DNA from: TMP-86 sp046347195
GTDB lineage: Bacteria > Pseudomonadota > Gammaproteobacteria > Steroidobacterales > Steroidobacteraceae
Length of the DNA stretch: 64,000 nt
NCBI GenBank assembly: GCA_046347195.1
Contig: JAXMGQ010000026.1
Location: forward strand, 5,674 to 69,673
Reading direction: 5' to 3'
A model generated the notes under the pieces. It did not search any database. It saw nothing but the letters and a program-made list of their open reading frames with translations, and was not told where the DNA came from. Positions 35,296-44,617 of this stretch are shown piece by piece (position 1 is the first letter of the stretch; every line of letters begins with the position of its first letter). Both the position numbers and the translations under genes were made by a program.

Positions 35296-36566
35296 GGATG
35301 CGATGGTGCGTACTGTTGCTGCTGGCCACGGCCGCTCGCGCCGAGCCCCTTGCCATCACCGGCGCGAAGGTCTGGACCAACCTCTCCGCAACGCCGGTGA
35401 GCCGCGCCACCGTGGTCATCGACGAGGGTCGCATCGTCTCGATCACCCCGGAGGGACCCGTCCCGATGCAGGCGCGCGTCATCGATGCCGCGGGCCAGGT
35501 GATCACGCCGCCGCTGGATGCCGCCGCCACGCAGATCGGCCTCGTCGAGCTCGACAGCGCGGCGGATACGGATGATCGCGCCGTGAAGAGCGGGCCGCTG
35601 GGGGCGGCCTTCGACATCAGCTTCGGGATCGACCCGAACTCGCTGTCGATCCAGTTCGCACGCGCGGCGGGTGTGGCGCGCGCGCTGGTCTTTCCGGGAC
35701 CCTCGGGCACCGGTCCGTTCCTGGGCCAGGCGGCGCGGCTGGAGATCGCGGATGCCGCGCATCCCCTGACGCGCCCGCGGGTGGCGCTGTTCGTGGCCAG
35801 CGGCGGTGGCGCATCGGCCCTCGCCGGAGGCTCCCGGGCCGCGGTCTGGGGCGTGGTGCGCAATGCCTTGCAGGAAGCGCGCGCGCTGAAGCAGGCGCCC
35901 ACGCCCTTCCGGCCACGCGACCAGCTGCAGAACCATGCCGAGATCGAGGCGCTGCTGCCGGTACTGCAGCGCCAGGTGCCGCTCGCCGTCATCGCCAATC
36001 GCGAGGCCGACATCCGCCAGGCGCTGGCCCTGGCACATGATTTCCCTCTGGACCTCGTCATCCTGGGCGCGGCGGAAGCCTGGCGGGTCGCCGACGGGAT
36101 CGCCGCGGCCCGGGTGCCCGTCATCCTCGATCCACTGGACGAGCTGCCGGTGAGCTTCGATGTGCTCGGCGCGCGCCGCGACAATGCCGCGCGGCTCGCG
36201 CGCGCCGGCGTGCGCATCGCCTTCAGCATCTCCGGACAGGGCATCTACCTGAGCCACGATGTGGGCGCGGCATTGCGCGAAGGCGCGGGTGTCGCCGCGG
36301 CCAATGGCCTGCCCTACGAGGAGGCGCTGCGCGCCATCACGCAGTCCGCGAGCCTCATCTGGGGCGACCGCGAGGCGAGCGGCACGTTGCGCGCCGGGGG
36401 ACCTGCGGATCTCGTCATCTGGGACGGCGATCCGCTGGAGCCTTCGAGCGCGCCGCTCCACGTGCTGTCGAAGGGACGCGAAATTTCGCTGCAGACCCGT
36501 CAGACCCTGCTGCGGGATCGCTATCGACCGGCCGCCGTGACGGCGCCGGCGGTCCGTACCCCATGA
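35292..36566 (+). CDS. amidohydrolase-like protein lacking the HxH metal motif
   Basis: This 424-residue protein has a signal peptide (WCVLLLLATAARAEP) and shares the amidohydrolase framework, from LAITGAKVWTN at the start to LRAGGPADLVIWDGDPLEPS at the end. Where active members have PGLIDxHxH, it reads VITPPLDAAATQIGLVELD, with no histidine. The later His positions are also missing (AVIANREADIR, RIAFSISGQG). It is therefore probably a structural partner of the upstream enzyme. The overlap by ATGA on both sides fits a fixed-ratio complex. Confidence 0.8.
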   Translation: MRMRWCVLLLLATAARAEPLAITGAKVWTNLSATPVSRATVVIDEGRIVSITPEGPVPMQARVIDAAGQVITPPLDAAATQIGLVELDSAADTDDRAVKSGPLGAAFDISFGIDPNSLSIQFARAAGVARALVFPGPSGTGPFLGQAARLEIADAAHPLTRPRVALFVASGGGASALAGGSRAAVWGVVRNALQEARALKQAPTPFRPRDQLQNHAEIEALLPVLQRQVPLAVIANREADIRQALALAHDFPLDLVILGAAEAWRVADGIAAARVPVILDPLDELPVSFDVLGARRDNAARLARAGVRIAFSISGQGIYLSHDVGAALREGAGVAAANGLPYEEALRAITQSASLIWGDREASGTLRAGGPADLVIWDGDPLEPSSAPLHVLSKGREISLQTRQTLLRDRYRPAAVTAPAVRTP

Positions 36567-39500
36567 TGCTGCGGGCGCTGCTCGCAGCGCTCCTGCTGCC
36601 AGCGCTGCTGCCGCGGGCCGGCGCGGCCGAACTTCCGCTGCAACCCGCGCGGCACATCGACATCGACACTGACGAGGGCACCTGGCTCTCTCCGGACCCC
36701 TCGCCCGATGGGCGGTGGATCGTGTTCGAGCTGCTGGGCGATGTCTATCGCATGCCGGCGGGCGGCGGCGAGGCGCAGGCGCTCACCCATGGCATGGCCA
36801 TGGACACCCAGCCCGTGTACTCGCCGGACGGCCGCGAGATCGCCTTCCTGAGCGATGCGTCCGGCGCCGAGAACCTGTGGGTCATGGCGGCCGATGGGAG
36901 CGCGGCGCGGGCCATCACCCATCATGAGGAGGACAGCGTGTTCGCCTCTCCGGCCTGGAGCGCGGATGGCCGCTCCCTGTACGTGTCGCGTTATCGCGCT
37001 GAGACCAACGGCTTCGAGCTCTGGCGCGTGGCCCGCGACAGCGGCGAGGAAACGCTGCTGATCCCGATCAAGGCCACGCCGGACCAGCCACGCGATCAAT
37101 GGAGCAACGTGCTGGGCGCCGCGCCCACCGCCGATGGACGCTTCCTGTACTTCGCGCGTCACACGGGCGCCGACGAATTCGAGCAGCTGCCGGAGTGGGA
37201 CATCGTGCGCCGCGAGCTTGCCACCGGGCGGGACGAGGTGATCGTGTCGGCGCCGCGCAGTCCGCGGCCCGACCTGCTGCTGGGCACGGCTTTCCGCCCC
37301 GCGATCTCGCACGATGGACGCTGGCTGGCCTATGGCACGCGCGATCGCGGCCTGTCGGGCTTGAAGCTCCTCGACCTCGAAACCCATCGCGAACGCTGGC
37401 TGCGATATCCGGTGCAGCAGGATGAATCGCAGGCCTCGGGCTGGCGCGACCTGCTGCCGCGGCATGCCTTCAGCCAGGACGACCGCCGCCTCATCGCCAC
37501 GGTGGACGGCAAGGTGGTGAGCCTCGATCTGGCCAGCGGCGAGTCCACCGTGCTGCCCTTCCACGTTCACCAGAGCCTGCCGCTGGGACCGTCCACGCGG
37601 CAGGACATCCGCGAGGACACTGGCCCCGTGCGTGCGCGGCTGATGCAATACCCGGCGCTGTCACCCGACGGACGCACGCTGGCCTTCTCCACGCTGGGAT
37701 CGCTGTACACCCTGCGCCTGGACGCCCCGTCGCATCCGCGGCGCCTCGGCGCGGGTTTCCAGCCGCAGTGGTCACCGGATGGCCGATGGCTCACCTTCGT
37801 CACCTGGACGGCCGCCACGGCGGGCGATGTTCGTGTGATGCCGGCAACGGGCGGGGAGTCGATGCGCGTGAGCGCATCATCCGACTACTACACCTCCCCG
37901 GTGTTCACGCCCGATGGCCGGCAGATCCTCGCGCTGCGCTCGAGCAATGCGGTGCGCATGCACAGCTACATGGAGTATGGCACGCTGCGCCAGAGCGAGC
38001 TGCTGCGCTGGACACTGCCCGCCGACCTCGTCACCCTGCCCGCGCATCCGCCGGCGGTGGCGATGGTGGCGCGAGGATCGTTCGGCGGCACACCGCATTT
38101 CGCGACCGATCCCGGCGTGGTGTTCCTGCTCGGCGCCGGTGGACTGCACGCGATGCGCCTGGATGGCAGCGACGATCACCTCGTCGCCAATGTCACCGGT
38201 CCCAACTGGTATTTCGCCGAAGGCCGCGCCTCGGCCGATGACCTGCGCATCAGCCCCGACGGCCGGTGGCTCCTGGCGCAGCTCTGGCAACAGTTGCATC
38301 TGTTCGCGCTGCCGCCACCCGGCGCGACGCTCGACATCGATGGCGCGGATCCCAGCCATCGCCAGCTCACGAAGCAGGGAGCGGACTTCTTCTCCTGGAC
38401 CGCCGGCGGCTATGGCATCGCCTGGTCGCTGGGATCGAGCCTGTATCAATTGCCCCTGCCGCAGCGGGATTCGCGGCCGGCCGAGCCGCGGCGGATCGAT
38501 GCGGTGGTGGAACTGCCGCGCGCCCATGCCCGCGGCTCGCTGCTGCTGCGCGGCGCCACGCTCATCACCGAACGGGGCGATGAGGTGATCCCGGATGCGG
38601 ACCTCCTGGTCGTGGACGATCGCATCGCCGCGCTGGGTCCGCGAGGCAAGGTCCGCGTGCCGCGGGACGCGACCATCCGGTCCGTGGCAGGCAAGTGGAT
38701 CGTGCCCGGCTTCATCGACACCCACGATCACGTCGCCGACGTGCGCCGCGGCATCCTCGACTTCGACAGCTGGGGCCCGCTGGCGAACCTCGCCTATGGC
38801 GTGACCACGGCCTTCGACCCTTCCACCCTGAGCATCGACATGCTGGCCTACCAGGATGCGGTGGATGCAGGACTCATGACCGGGTCTCGCATCGCCTCCA
38901 CGGGGCCTGCGGTGTTCTCCTTCAACGAGTTCCGCTCCTACGATCAGGTGCTCGAGGTGCTCTCGCGCTACCGGGATGCGTATCGCCTGCGCAACATCAA
39001 GATGTACCGCAGCGGCAACCGGCGCGTGCGCCAGTGGATCGCGCAGGCGGCACTCGCGCTGGGCCTGCAGCCCACCACCGAGGGTGCGTTGTCGATGAAG
39101 CTCGATGAGTCGCAGATCATCGACGGGTATGCCGGCAACGAACACGCACTGACCGCCGTGCCGCTGTACCGTGACATGCTGCAACTGCTGGCGGGAAGCG
39201 GGGTTGCGTGGAACGCGACGCTGCAGATCACCAATGGCGGCGCCGAGGGCCAGGACTACTTCATCGTGCGAGACCACCCGGCCGACGATCCGAAGCTGAA
39301 CCGCTTCGCACCGCGCTTCGTGGTGGACATGAAGACCCGGACGCGGACCTGGCGAGAGCCTGCCGAGTATCTCTTCCCGCGCATCGCCGCCAGCGCCGCC
39401 GCAGCGCAACGCCTGGGCGCGGTGATCGGCATCGGCTCCCATGGGGAGATGCCGGGGCTCGGCGTTCACTGGGAACTGCAGGCCCACGTGATGGGCGGCA

Positions 39501-39814
39501 TGACACCCGCCGAGGCCCTGCGGGCCGGCACGATCGGGTCGGCCACCGCCATCGGCCGCAACGCGGAGTTCGGCAGCCTCGCACCGGGCAAGTTCGCCGA
39601 CCTCGTGATCCTCGACCGCGACCCTACCCTCGACATCGCCAACACGCTGGCCATCCACGCGGTGATGCTGGGAGGTCGATTGCGCGATGGCCGCACCCTG
39701 GATGAGCGCTGGCCCGCGGTGCGCCCGCTGCCGCGGCGCTGGTACTGCGACGATCGCCCGCCGGGCACGGCCGACCCTTGCACCGATCAGCGGCCACTGG
39801 CCCGGATGCGATGA
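36563..39814 (+). CDS. amidohydrolase with N-terminal TolB-like beta-propeller
   Basis: This 1083-residue exported protein has a signal (ALLAALLLPALLPRAGAAE). Residues ~40-640 contain repeated WD40-like (PD40) blades such as SPDPSPDGRWIVFE, VYSPDGREIAFLSDASG, PALSPDGRTLAFST and VFTPDGRQILALRSSN. Residues ~650-1075 form an amidohydrolase barrel with WIVPGFIDTHDHVADVRRG (HxH), GIGSHGEMPGLGVHWE and APGKFADLVILDRDP. This propeller-amidohydrolase fusion probably acts on peptide-like or cyclic substrates in the periplasm. ATGA overlap with the previous gene makes it the third member of the operon. Confidence 0.85.
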   Translation: MMLRALLAALLLPALLPRAGAAELPLQPARHIDIDTDEGTWLSPDPSPDGRWIVFELLGDVYRMPAGGGEAQALTHGMAMDTQPVYSPDGREIAFLSDASGAENLWVMAADGSAARAITHHEEDSVFASPAWSADGRSLYVSRYRAETNGFELWRVARDSGEETLLIPIKATPDQPRDQWSNVLGAAPTADGRFLYFARHTGADEFEQLPEWDIVRRELATGRDEVIVSAPRSPRPDLLLGTAFRPAISHDGRWLAYGTRDRGLSGLKLLDLETHRERWLRYPVQQDESQASGWRDLLPRHAFSQDDRRLIATVDGKVVSLDLASGESTVLPFHVHQSLPLGPSTRQDIREDTGPVRARLMQYPALSPDGRTLAFSTLGSLYTLRLDAPSHPRRLGAGFQPQWSPDGRWLTFVTWTAATAGDVRVMPATGGESMRVSASSDYYTSPVFTPDGRQILALRSSNAVRMHSYMEYGTLRQSELLRWTLPADLVTLPAHPPAVAMVARGSFGGTPHFATDPGVVFLLGAGGLHAMRLDGSDDHLVANVTGPNWYFAEGRASADDLRISPDGRWLLAQLWQQLHLFALPPPGATLDIDGADPSHRQLTKQGADFFSWTAGGYGIAWSLGSSLYQLPLPQRDSRPAEPRRIDAVVELPRAHARGSLLLRGATLITERGDEVIPDADLLVVDDRIAALGPRGKVRVPRDATIRSVAGKWIVPGFIDTHDHVADVRRGILDFDSWGPLANLAYGVTTAFDPSTLSIDMLAYQDAVDAGLMTGSRIASTGPAVFSFNEFRSYDQVLEVLSRYRDAYRLRNIKMYRSGNRRVRQWIAQAALALGLQPTTEGALSMKLDESQIIDGYAGNEHALTAVPLYRDMLQLLAGSGVAWNATLQITNGGAEGQDYFIVRDHPADDPKLNRFAPRFVVDMKTRTRTWREPAEYLFPRIAASAAAAQRLGAVIGIGSHGEMPGLGVHWELQAHVMGGMTPAEALRAGTIGSATAIGRNAEFGSLAPGKFADLVILDRDPTLDIANTLAIHAVMLGGRLRDGRTLDERWPAVRPLPRRWYCDDRPPGTADPCTDQRPLARMR

Positions 39815-39911
39815 ACACAGACCCGTTCACTTAGGCGTCCCGGCGGGCCGCGGCATAGCATCGGGCCATCAGAGCAATTCACGCCCGACGAGGCGCGAAC
39901 AGGGGTGGCCG

Positions 39912-42101
39912 ATGAAGACTTCCTTGCGTTTGCTGGCAGCCTGCGGCGCCGGCCTTGCCTTCTCACTCGCCGGTGCGGCGGCATTCGCCGCGGATTCGCC
40001 GGACTCCGGCGAATCGGTGGAAACCGTGCGCAAGGATGTCAACGGCATCCCCGCCATCATCGTCACCGCAAAGCGCTACGTTCCCGACAGCAGCATGTCG
40101 GCCAACAAGAGCGACATCCCGCTGATCCAGACCCCGCAGTCGGTGTCGGTGATCACCCGCGACCAGATCGACCTGTTGAACTTCGTGGATGCGCAGCAGG
40201 CGGTGCGCTACGCGGCCGGCGTGCAGGGTGAGAACTACGGCCCCGACCTGCGCTTCGACTTCCTCACCGTGCGCGGCTTCACGCCCAAGCAGTACATCGA
40301 CGGCCTGGCGGCGCCCATCTCCACTGCGATCTACAGCGTGGGTGTCGATCTGTACAACTTCGAGTCCTTCGATGTGCTCAAGGGACCTGCCTCGGTGCTG
40401 TACGGCAACGCGCCCCCGGGCGGCATCTACAACCAGACCAGCCGCCGCGCCTCTTCGCAGTTCGGCGGCGAGTTCGGCGTGAAGTACGGCACGGACCAGT
40501 TCAAGGAAGGCTTCGGCACGGTCACCGGTGCGTTGAGTGACTCGGTCTCGGCGCGATTCACGGCGCTGTACCTCGACCGCGACGCCGAGCGCGACTACGT
40601 CAAGGCCAAGCGCTTCCTGGTCGCGCCCACCCTCACCTGGAAGATCGCCGAGAGCACCAGCCTCACCGGCCTGTTCTACTACCAGCACGACGAGGTGCGT
40701 GGCGACACCAACGGCTTCCTGCCCGTGTACGGCACGCTGCTGCCGAACCCGGTGGGGCGCGTCAGCCAGAGCGTCAACCTCGGCGACCCGAACAACCTGT
40801 ACAAGCGCCGGCAGTACGCGGTGGGCTGGGACTTCTCGCATCGCTTCAGCGACGCGGTGGGCTTCCGCTCGAACTTCAAGTGGGGACGCTACCGCGAGCG
40901 CACGCCCACCGGCGTGTACGGTGGTGGTGGCCTGATCGAGATCACGGATCCGACCTCCCCGGACTATTACCGCACCGTGCAGCAATACAACTTCAGCTAC
41001 GCCGAGGACGTGGACAGCACGGCCACGGACAACCGGTTCGATTTCAAGCTCGCCACCGGTTCCGTGCAGCACAAGCTGCTCACCGGCATCGACTTCCGGC
41101 GCGTGGCGAACCTGACCAACTTCGGTTTCGTGTTCGGCAACACCATCGACCTGTTCAATCCGGTGTACCTGCCGCAGCCCACGCCCGAGCCGGGCTATCC
41201 GTTCAATTACAACAACGAAACCCTGAAACAGACCGGCCTGTACGCGCAGGACCAGCTCCAGTTCGGTGACCTGTACCTCGCGCTGGGCGGCCGCTACGAC
41301 AAGGTGAAGATCCGCAATGCGATCGCCGCCCCGGTCACCGAGACCGACCAGCACCAGTTCACCTACCGCGTGGGCCTGAACTACGTGATGCCCACGGGCG
41401 TCGCGCCCTACGTGAGCTACGCCACCTCCTTCGAACCGGTGCTGGGTAACGACAGCATCACCGGCGCGCAGTTCAAGCCCAGCAAGGGCAAGCAGATCGA
41501 GGCGGGCGTCAAGTACGATGCGCGCAACCTCGGCGAGGGGGTGAAGCTCCTGCTCACCGCCGCCGTGTTCCAGATCAAGCAGACCAACGTGGTCAGCACG
41601 GAGCCCTCGATCACGCCGGTGTTCGGTACGCAGAGCGGCGAAGTGGAATCCAAGGGCGGGGAGATCGAGTTCGTGGCCCGCTTCCACGACCAGCTCGCGA
41701 TCAACGGCTCCTACAGCTACAACAAGACCGAGGTGACCAAGAGCGCGACCCCGGAAGAGATCGGCTCACCGCTTTCCACCTCGCCGAAGAACAAGCTCTC
41801 GCTGTTCGTGGACTACACGCTGCAGACCGGTGCGCTCGGCGGACTGGGGTTCGGCTTCGGCGGCCGCTACAACAGCGACAGCGCGGGCTCCCTCCCGGGC
41901 CCCTTCAACCCGGTGGTGTACTTCGGCGAGTCGGCCACGCTGTTCGATGCCATCGTGCACTACGACACGCCGGGCTGGCGCATCGCGCTCAACGGCTCGA
42001 ACATCTTCGACAAGCGCTACGTGGCGCGCTGCTCAGGAGCCGCGGGTTGCACCTACGGCGCGGGCATGCAGTTCATCGGGACGGTGACGCGCAAGTTCTG
42101 A
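39912..42101 (+). CDS. TonB-dependent siderophore receptor
   Basis: This 729-residue outer-membrane beta-barrel has a signal peptide (LAACGAGLAFSLAGAAAFAA). The TonB box region is IIVTAKRY (~50-57). The plug carries IPLIQTPQSVSVITRDQI, FDFLTVRGFTPKQYIDGL and VLKGPASVLYGNAPPGGIYN, signatures of the siderophore subgroup. The barrel ends NIFDKRYVARCSG and GTVTRKF with the terminal Phe. It should import ferric siderophores or similar chelates. It starts 97 bp after the amidohydrolase operon. The last 29 bp overlap the convergent methyltransferase gene. Confidence 0.88.
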   Translation: MKTSLRLLAACGAGLAFSLAGAAAFAADSPDSGESVETVRKDVNGIPAIIVTAKRYVPDSSMSANKSDIPLIQTPQSVSVITRDQIDLLNFVDAQQAVRYAAGVQGENYGPDLRFDFLTVRGFTPKQYIDGLAAPISTAIYSVGVDLYNFESFDVLKGPASVLYGNAPPGGIYNQTSRRASSQFGGEFGVKYGTDQFKEGFGTVTGALSDSVSARFTALYLDRDAERDYVKAKRFLVAPTLTWKIAESTSLTGLFYYQHDEVRGDTNGFLPVYGTLLPNPVGRVSQSVNLGDPNNLYKRRQYAVGWDFSHRFSDAVGFRSNFKWGRYRERTPTGVYGGGGLIEITDPTSPDYYRTVQQYNFSYAEDVDSTATDNRFDFKLATGSVQHKLLTGIDFRRVANLTNFGFVFGNTIDLFNPVYLPQPTPEPGYPFNYNNETLKQTGLYAQDQLQFGDLYLALGGRYDKVKIRNAIAAPVTETDQHQFTYRVGLNYVMPTGVAPYVSYATSFEPVLGNDSITGAQFKPSKGKQIEAGVKYDARNLGEGVKLLLTAAVFQIKQTNVVSTEPSITPVFGTQSGEVESKGGEIEFVARFHDQLAINGSYSYNKTEVTKSATPEEIGSPLSTSPKNKLSLFVDYTLQTGALGGLGFGFGGRYNSDSAGSLPGPFNPVVYFGESATLFDAIVHYDTPGWRIALNGSNIFDKRYVARCSGAAGCTYGAGMQFIGTVTRKF

Positions 42102-42681
42102 GCGCCCGCACCTGCACGACGGCGCTGCGGCCGCCGTGACCCTTTCCCTCGTGCACGTCGCGGATGATCTCCTGTCCGAGTTCGACGACGAGACCTCGCA
42201 GTTCGGCACGAAGCCCCTCGAGCGTGGGCAGCAGATCCAGCGACTTCGGACCGCCGGTGCGGAACTCGAGCTGCGCGGGCGTGTAGGCCTCGAGCAGCAG
42301 GACGCCGCCCGGCGCAAGTCCTGCGACCACCTCGGCATGCACCCGGGCACGCAGTCCGGTTTCCAGGTGGCACCAGATGGAGACGATGGCATCCCACCGA
42401 CCGGGCTGGATGTGCCAGGAGGCAAGATCGGCGAGTTCCGTGCGGATGCTCAGGCCACGGGCGGCGGCCAGCCGTTGCGCCTTGGCAAGACCCACGGCTG
42501 ACTGGTCGAGGGCCGTGACGTCCAGTCCGTTCCCGGCGAGGAACACGGCATTGCGCCCCTCGCCTTCGCCGAGGCAGAGCACCCTGCCGTGCGCGGGGAT
42601 CCGCGCGGCCTGCTGCTTCAGGAAATCGTTGGGCTCCGTGCCGTAGAAGTACTCATCGCCGCCATACCGTTCATCCCACAC
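42073..42681 (-). CDS. class I SAM-dependent methyltransferase (TehB-like)
   Basis: This 202-residue protein begins MWDERYGGDEYFYGTEPNDF, typical of a small methyltransferase group near TehB/thiopurine enzymes. Motif I is RVLCLGEGEGRNAVFLA (~33-49), followed by VTALDQSAVGLAKAQRLA and IVSIWCHLE. Such enzymes methylate thiols, metalloids or small toxicants. It is last in a minus-strand run after metY and the CoA-binding gene and converges with the TonB receptor. Confidence 0.82.
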   Translation of the reverse strand: MWDERYGGDEYFYGTEPNDFLKQQAARIPAHGRVLCLGEGEGRNAVFLAGNGLDVTALDQSAVGLAKAQRLAAARGLSIRTELADLASWHIQPGRWDAIVSIWCHLETGLRARVHAEVVAGLAPGGVLLLEAYTPAQLEFRTGGPKSLDLLPTLEGLRAELRGLVVELGQEIIRDVHEGKGHGGRSAVVQVRALRTCASPSR

Positions 42682-42702
42682 CGCCGTTCCTCCAACCTCG
42701 GG

Positions 42703-43215
42703 CTACTGAAGTCCGCCGCGCACCGAGGTGATGCGCTGGGTGTTGAACCCCAGCCAGTGCATGCGGCCCGCATAGCGGGCGTGTTCGACCTTGATGCAGC
42801 GGTCGATGATCACGCTCAGGCCGGCCTGCTCCGCGATGCGCGTACCCGGTTCGTTGATCACGTTGAACTGGCACCACAGGGCGCGGGCCCCGATGGCCAC
42901 GGCATCCCGCGCGATGTCCGGCAGGGCATCCGGAGCGCGGAAGACGTTCACGATGTCGATGCGCTCGGTCACCTCGCGCAACGAGGCGTAGCTGCGTTCT
43001 CCCAGGATCGCCGGTTCGCGCGGGTTCACGGGGATGATGCGGTAACCGTGCCGCTGCAGGTAGAAACCGACGAAGTGACTCGCCCGCAACGTGTTGCCGG
43101 AGAGGCCGACGATCGCGATGGTCCGTGCATTGAACAGGACGCGCTGGATCAACTCAGGCTGCTGGTAAGGCTCGAGGTCGAATCCGCTCATGCTCATCCC
43201 GCCGGTCATGCTCAT
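42703..43215 (-). CDS. CoA-binding (YccU-like) protein
   Basis: This 170-residue Rossmann-fold CoA-binding domain (COG1832) has TIAIVGLSGNTLRASHFVGF near residue 30 and GYRIIPVNPREPAILG near 60. ALWCQFNVINE with the family Cys lies near 115, then IIDRCIKVEHAR near the end. The ATG at 43215 overlaps the stop of metY (ATGA); later in-frame ATGs (43197, 43191) are alternatives. The COG1832-metY pairing recurs in proteobacteria, but its meaning is unknown. Confidence 0.8.
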   Translation of the reverse strand: MSMTGGMSMSGFDLEPYQQPELIQRVLFNARTIAIVGLSGNTLRASHFVGFYLQRHGYRIIPVNPREPAILGERSYASLREVTERIDIVNVFRAPDALPDIARDAVAIGARALWCQFNVINEPGTRIAEQAGLSVIIDRCIKVEHARYAGRMHWLGFNTQRITSVRGGLQ

Positions 43216-44519
43216 CCCGCGGCCTGCCGGTCCGACCGGACCCGGGCGAATCCCTGCGCGAGATCCCAGATGAGGTCCTGCACATCCTCCGTGCCCACCG
43301 ACAAACGGATCGTGCCCGGCCCGATGCCGCTGGCGGCCAGCTCGGTTTCGCTCAACTGCCGATGCGTCGTGCTCGCGGGGTGGATCACGAGGCTCTTCGC
43401 ATCGCCCACATTCGCGAGGTGCGACCACAGGGACAGGCCGCGGATGAATTCCGCACCCGCATCCCGCCCACCCTGGATGTCGAAGGAGAAGACCGCGCCC
43501 GCGCCGCGCGGCAGGTACCGTTGCGCCAGTGACGCGTAGCGGCTGCCGGGCAGGCCCGGATAGGTCACCGCGGAGGCCATGTCGTGCGCGAGCAGGTACT
43601 GCGCAACGGCCTGCGTGTTCTCCACGTGCCGCGCCATCCGCAGCGAGAGCGTTTCCAGTCCCTGCAGGAACAGGAAGGCGTTGAAGGGGCTCAGGCAAGC
43701 ACCCAGGTCCCGCAGCGTCTCGGCCCGCAGCTTCATCAGGTAGCCATACGTGCCGAAGGTCTCGTGGAACGCAAGGCCGTGGTAGGCGGGCGATGGTTCG
43801 GCGATCACCGGGAATCGCCCGTTGGACCAGTTGAAGGTTCCCGCATCCACCACCACGCCACCGATGCTCGTGCCATGGCCACCGATGAACTTGGTCGCCG
43901 AGTGCAGCACGATGTCGGCGCCCCATTCCAGCGGCCGGCACAGGTAGGGCGTCGCGAAGGTGTTGTCGACCAGCAATGCAATGCCGTGCTCGTGGGCGAT
44001 CGAGGCCACGGCCTCGATGTCGAGCACGCTGCCACGCGGGTTGCCGATGGTCTCGCCGAAGAAAGCCTTGGTCTGCGGCGTGATCGCCCTCCGCCACGCC
44101 TCCAGGTCGTCCGGATCGACCCAGCTCAATCCGACGTTCAGCTTTCGCAGCACGTGCTTGAACTGGTTGACCGTGCCGCCATACAGCGCCGAGGAGGACA
44201 CCACGTGGTCACCCGGTGAGAGCAGCGTGAACAGCGCCGCATTCTGGGCGGCCAGTCCGCTGGCGAAGGCGACGGCGCCACAGCCCCCTTCCAGGTTCGC
44301 CACGCGCTCCTCGAAGGCCGCCACGGTCGGATTCATGATGCGCGAATAGGTGTTGCCGTATTCCTGCAGGTTGAAATAGGCGGCCGCGGAGTCGGGATCT
44401 TCGAACACGTAGCTCGCGGTCTGGAAGATCGGCACGGCGCGCGAGCCCGTGTTGGGATCCGGCCGCTGGCCGGCGTGGACCTGGCGGGTGTCGAAGCCGA
44501 ACTGATGAGGTGTTTCCAT
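43212..44519 (-). CDS. metY: O-acetylhomoserine sulfhydrylase
   Basis: This 435-residue PLP enzyme of the Cys/Met family makes homocysteine from O-acetylhomoserine and sulfide, the direct route to methionine. It starts FGFDTRQVHAGQRPDP and shows YGNTYSRIMNPT and ALFTLLSPGDHVVSSSALYGG. The PLP-binding Lys is in VLHSATKFIGGHG (near 210). DIVLHSATK and the long FETFGTYGYLMKLR-type segment are specific to MetY rather than MetB/MetC. It is followed by the CoA-binding gene with ATGA overlap. Confidence 0.87.
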   Translation of the reverse strand: METPHQFGFDTRQVHAGQRPDPNTGSRAVPIFQTASYVFEDPDSAAAYFNLQEYGNTYSRIMNPTVAAFEERVANLEGGCGAVAFASGLAAQNAALFTLLSPGDHVVSSSALYGGTVNQFKHVLRKLNVGLSWVDPDDLEAWRRAITPQTKAFFGETIGNPRGSVLDIEAVASIAHEHGIALLVDNTFATPYLCRPLEWGADIVLHSATKFIGGHGTSIGGVVVDAGTFNWSNGRFPVIAEPSPAYHGLAFHETFGTYGYLMKLRAETLRDLGACLSPFNAFLFLQGLETLSLRMARHVENTQAVAQYLLAHDMASAVTYPGLPGSRYASLAQRYLPRGAGAVFSFDIQGGRDAGAEFIRGLSLWSHLANVGDAKSLVIHPASTTHRQLSETELAASGIGPGTIRLSVGTEDVQDLIWDLAQGFARVRSDRQAAG

Positions 44520-44617
44520 GGGCGATGGCACGGGCGCAGGAGCGACGCCGGCATCATAGCCCACCCGGCCAAGGCAACGACATGCCTGCGCCTGTGGGGC
44601 GCGGCGGGGTGAAGCGC

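Noticed and set aside
37877..39658. 593-codon minus-strand frame opposite the propeller-amidohydrolase
   Set aside because: It is a shadow frame with no signal or domain, while the plus strand has clear WD40-like blades and an HxH barrel.
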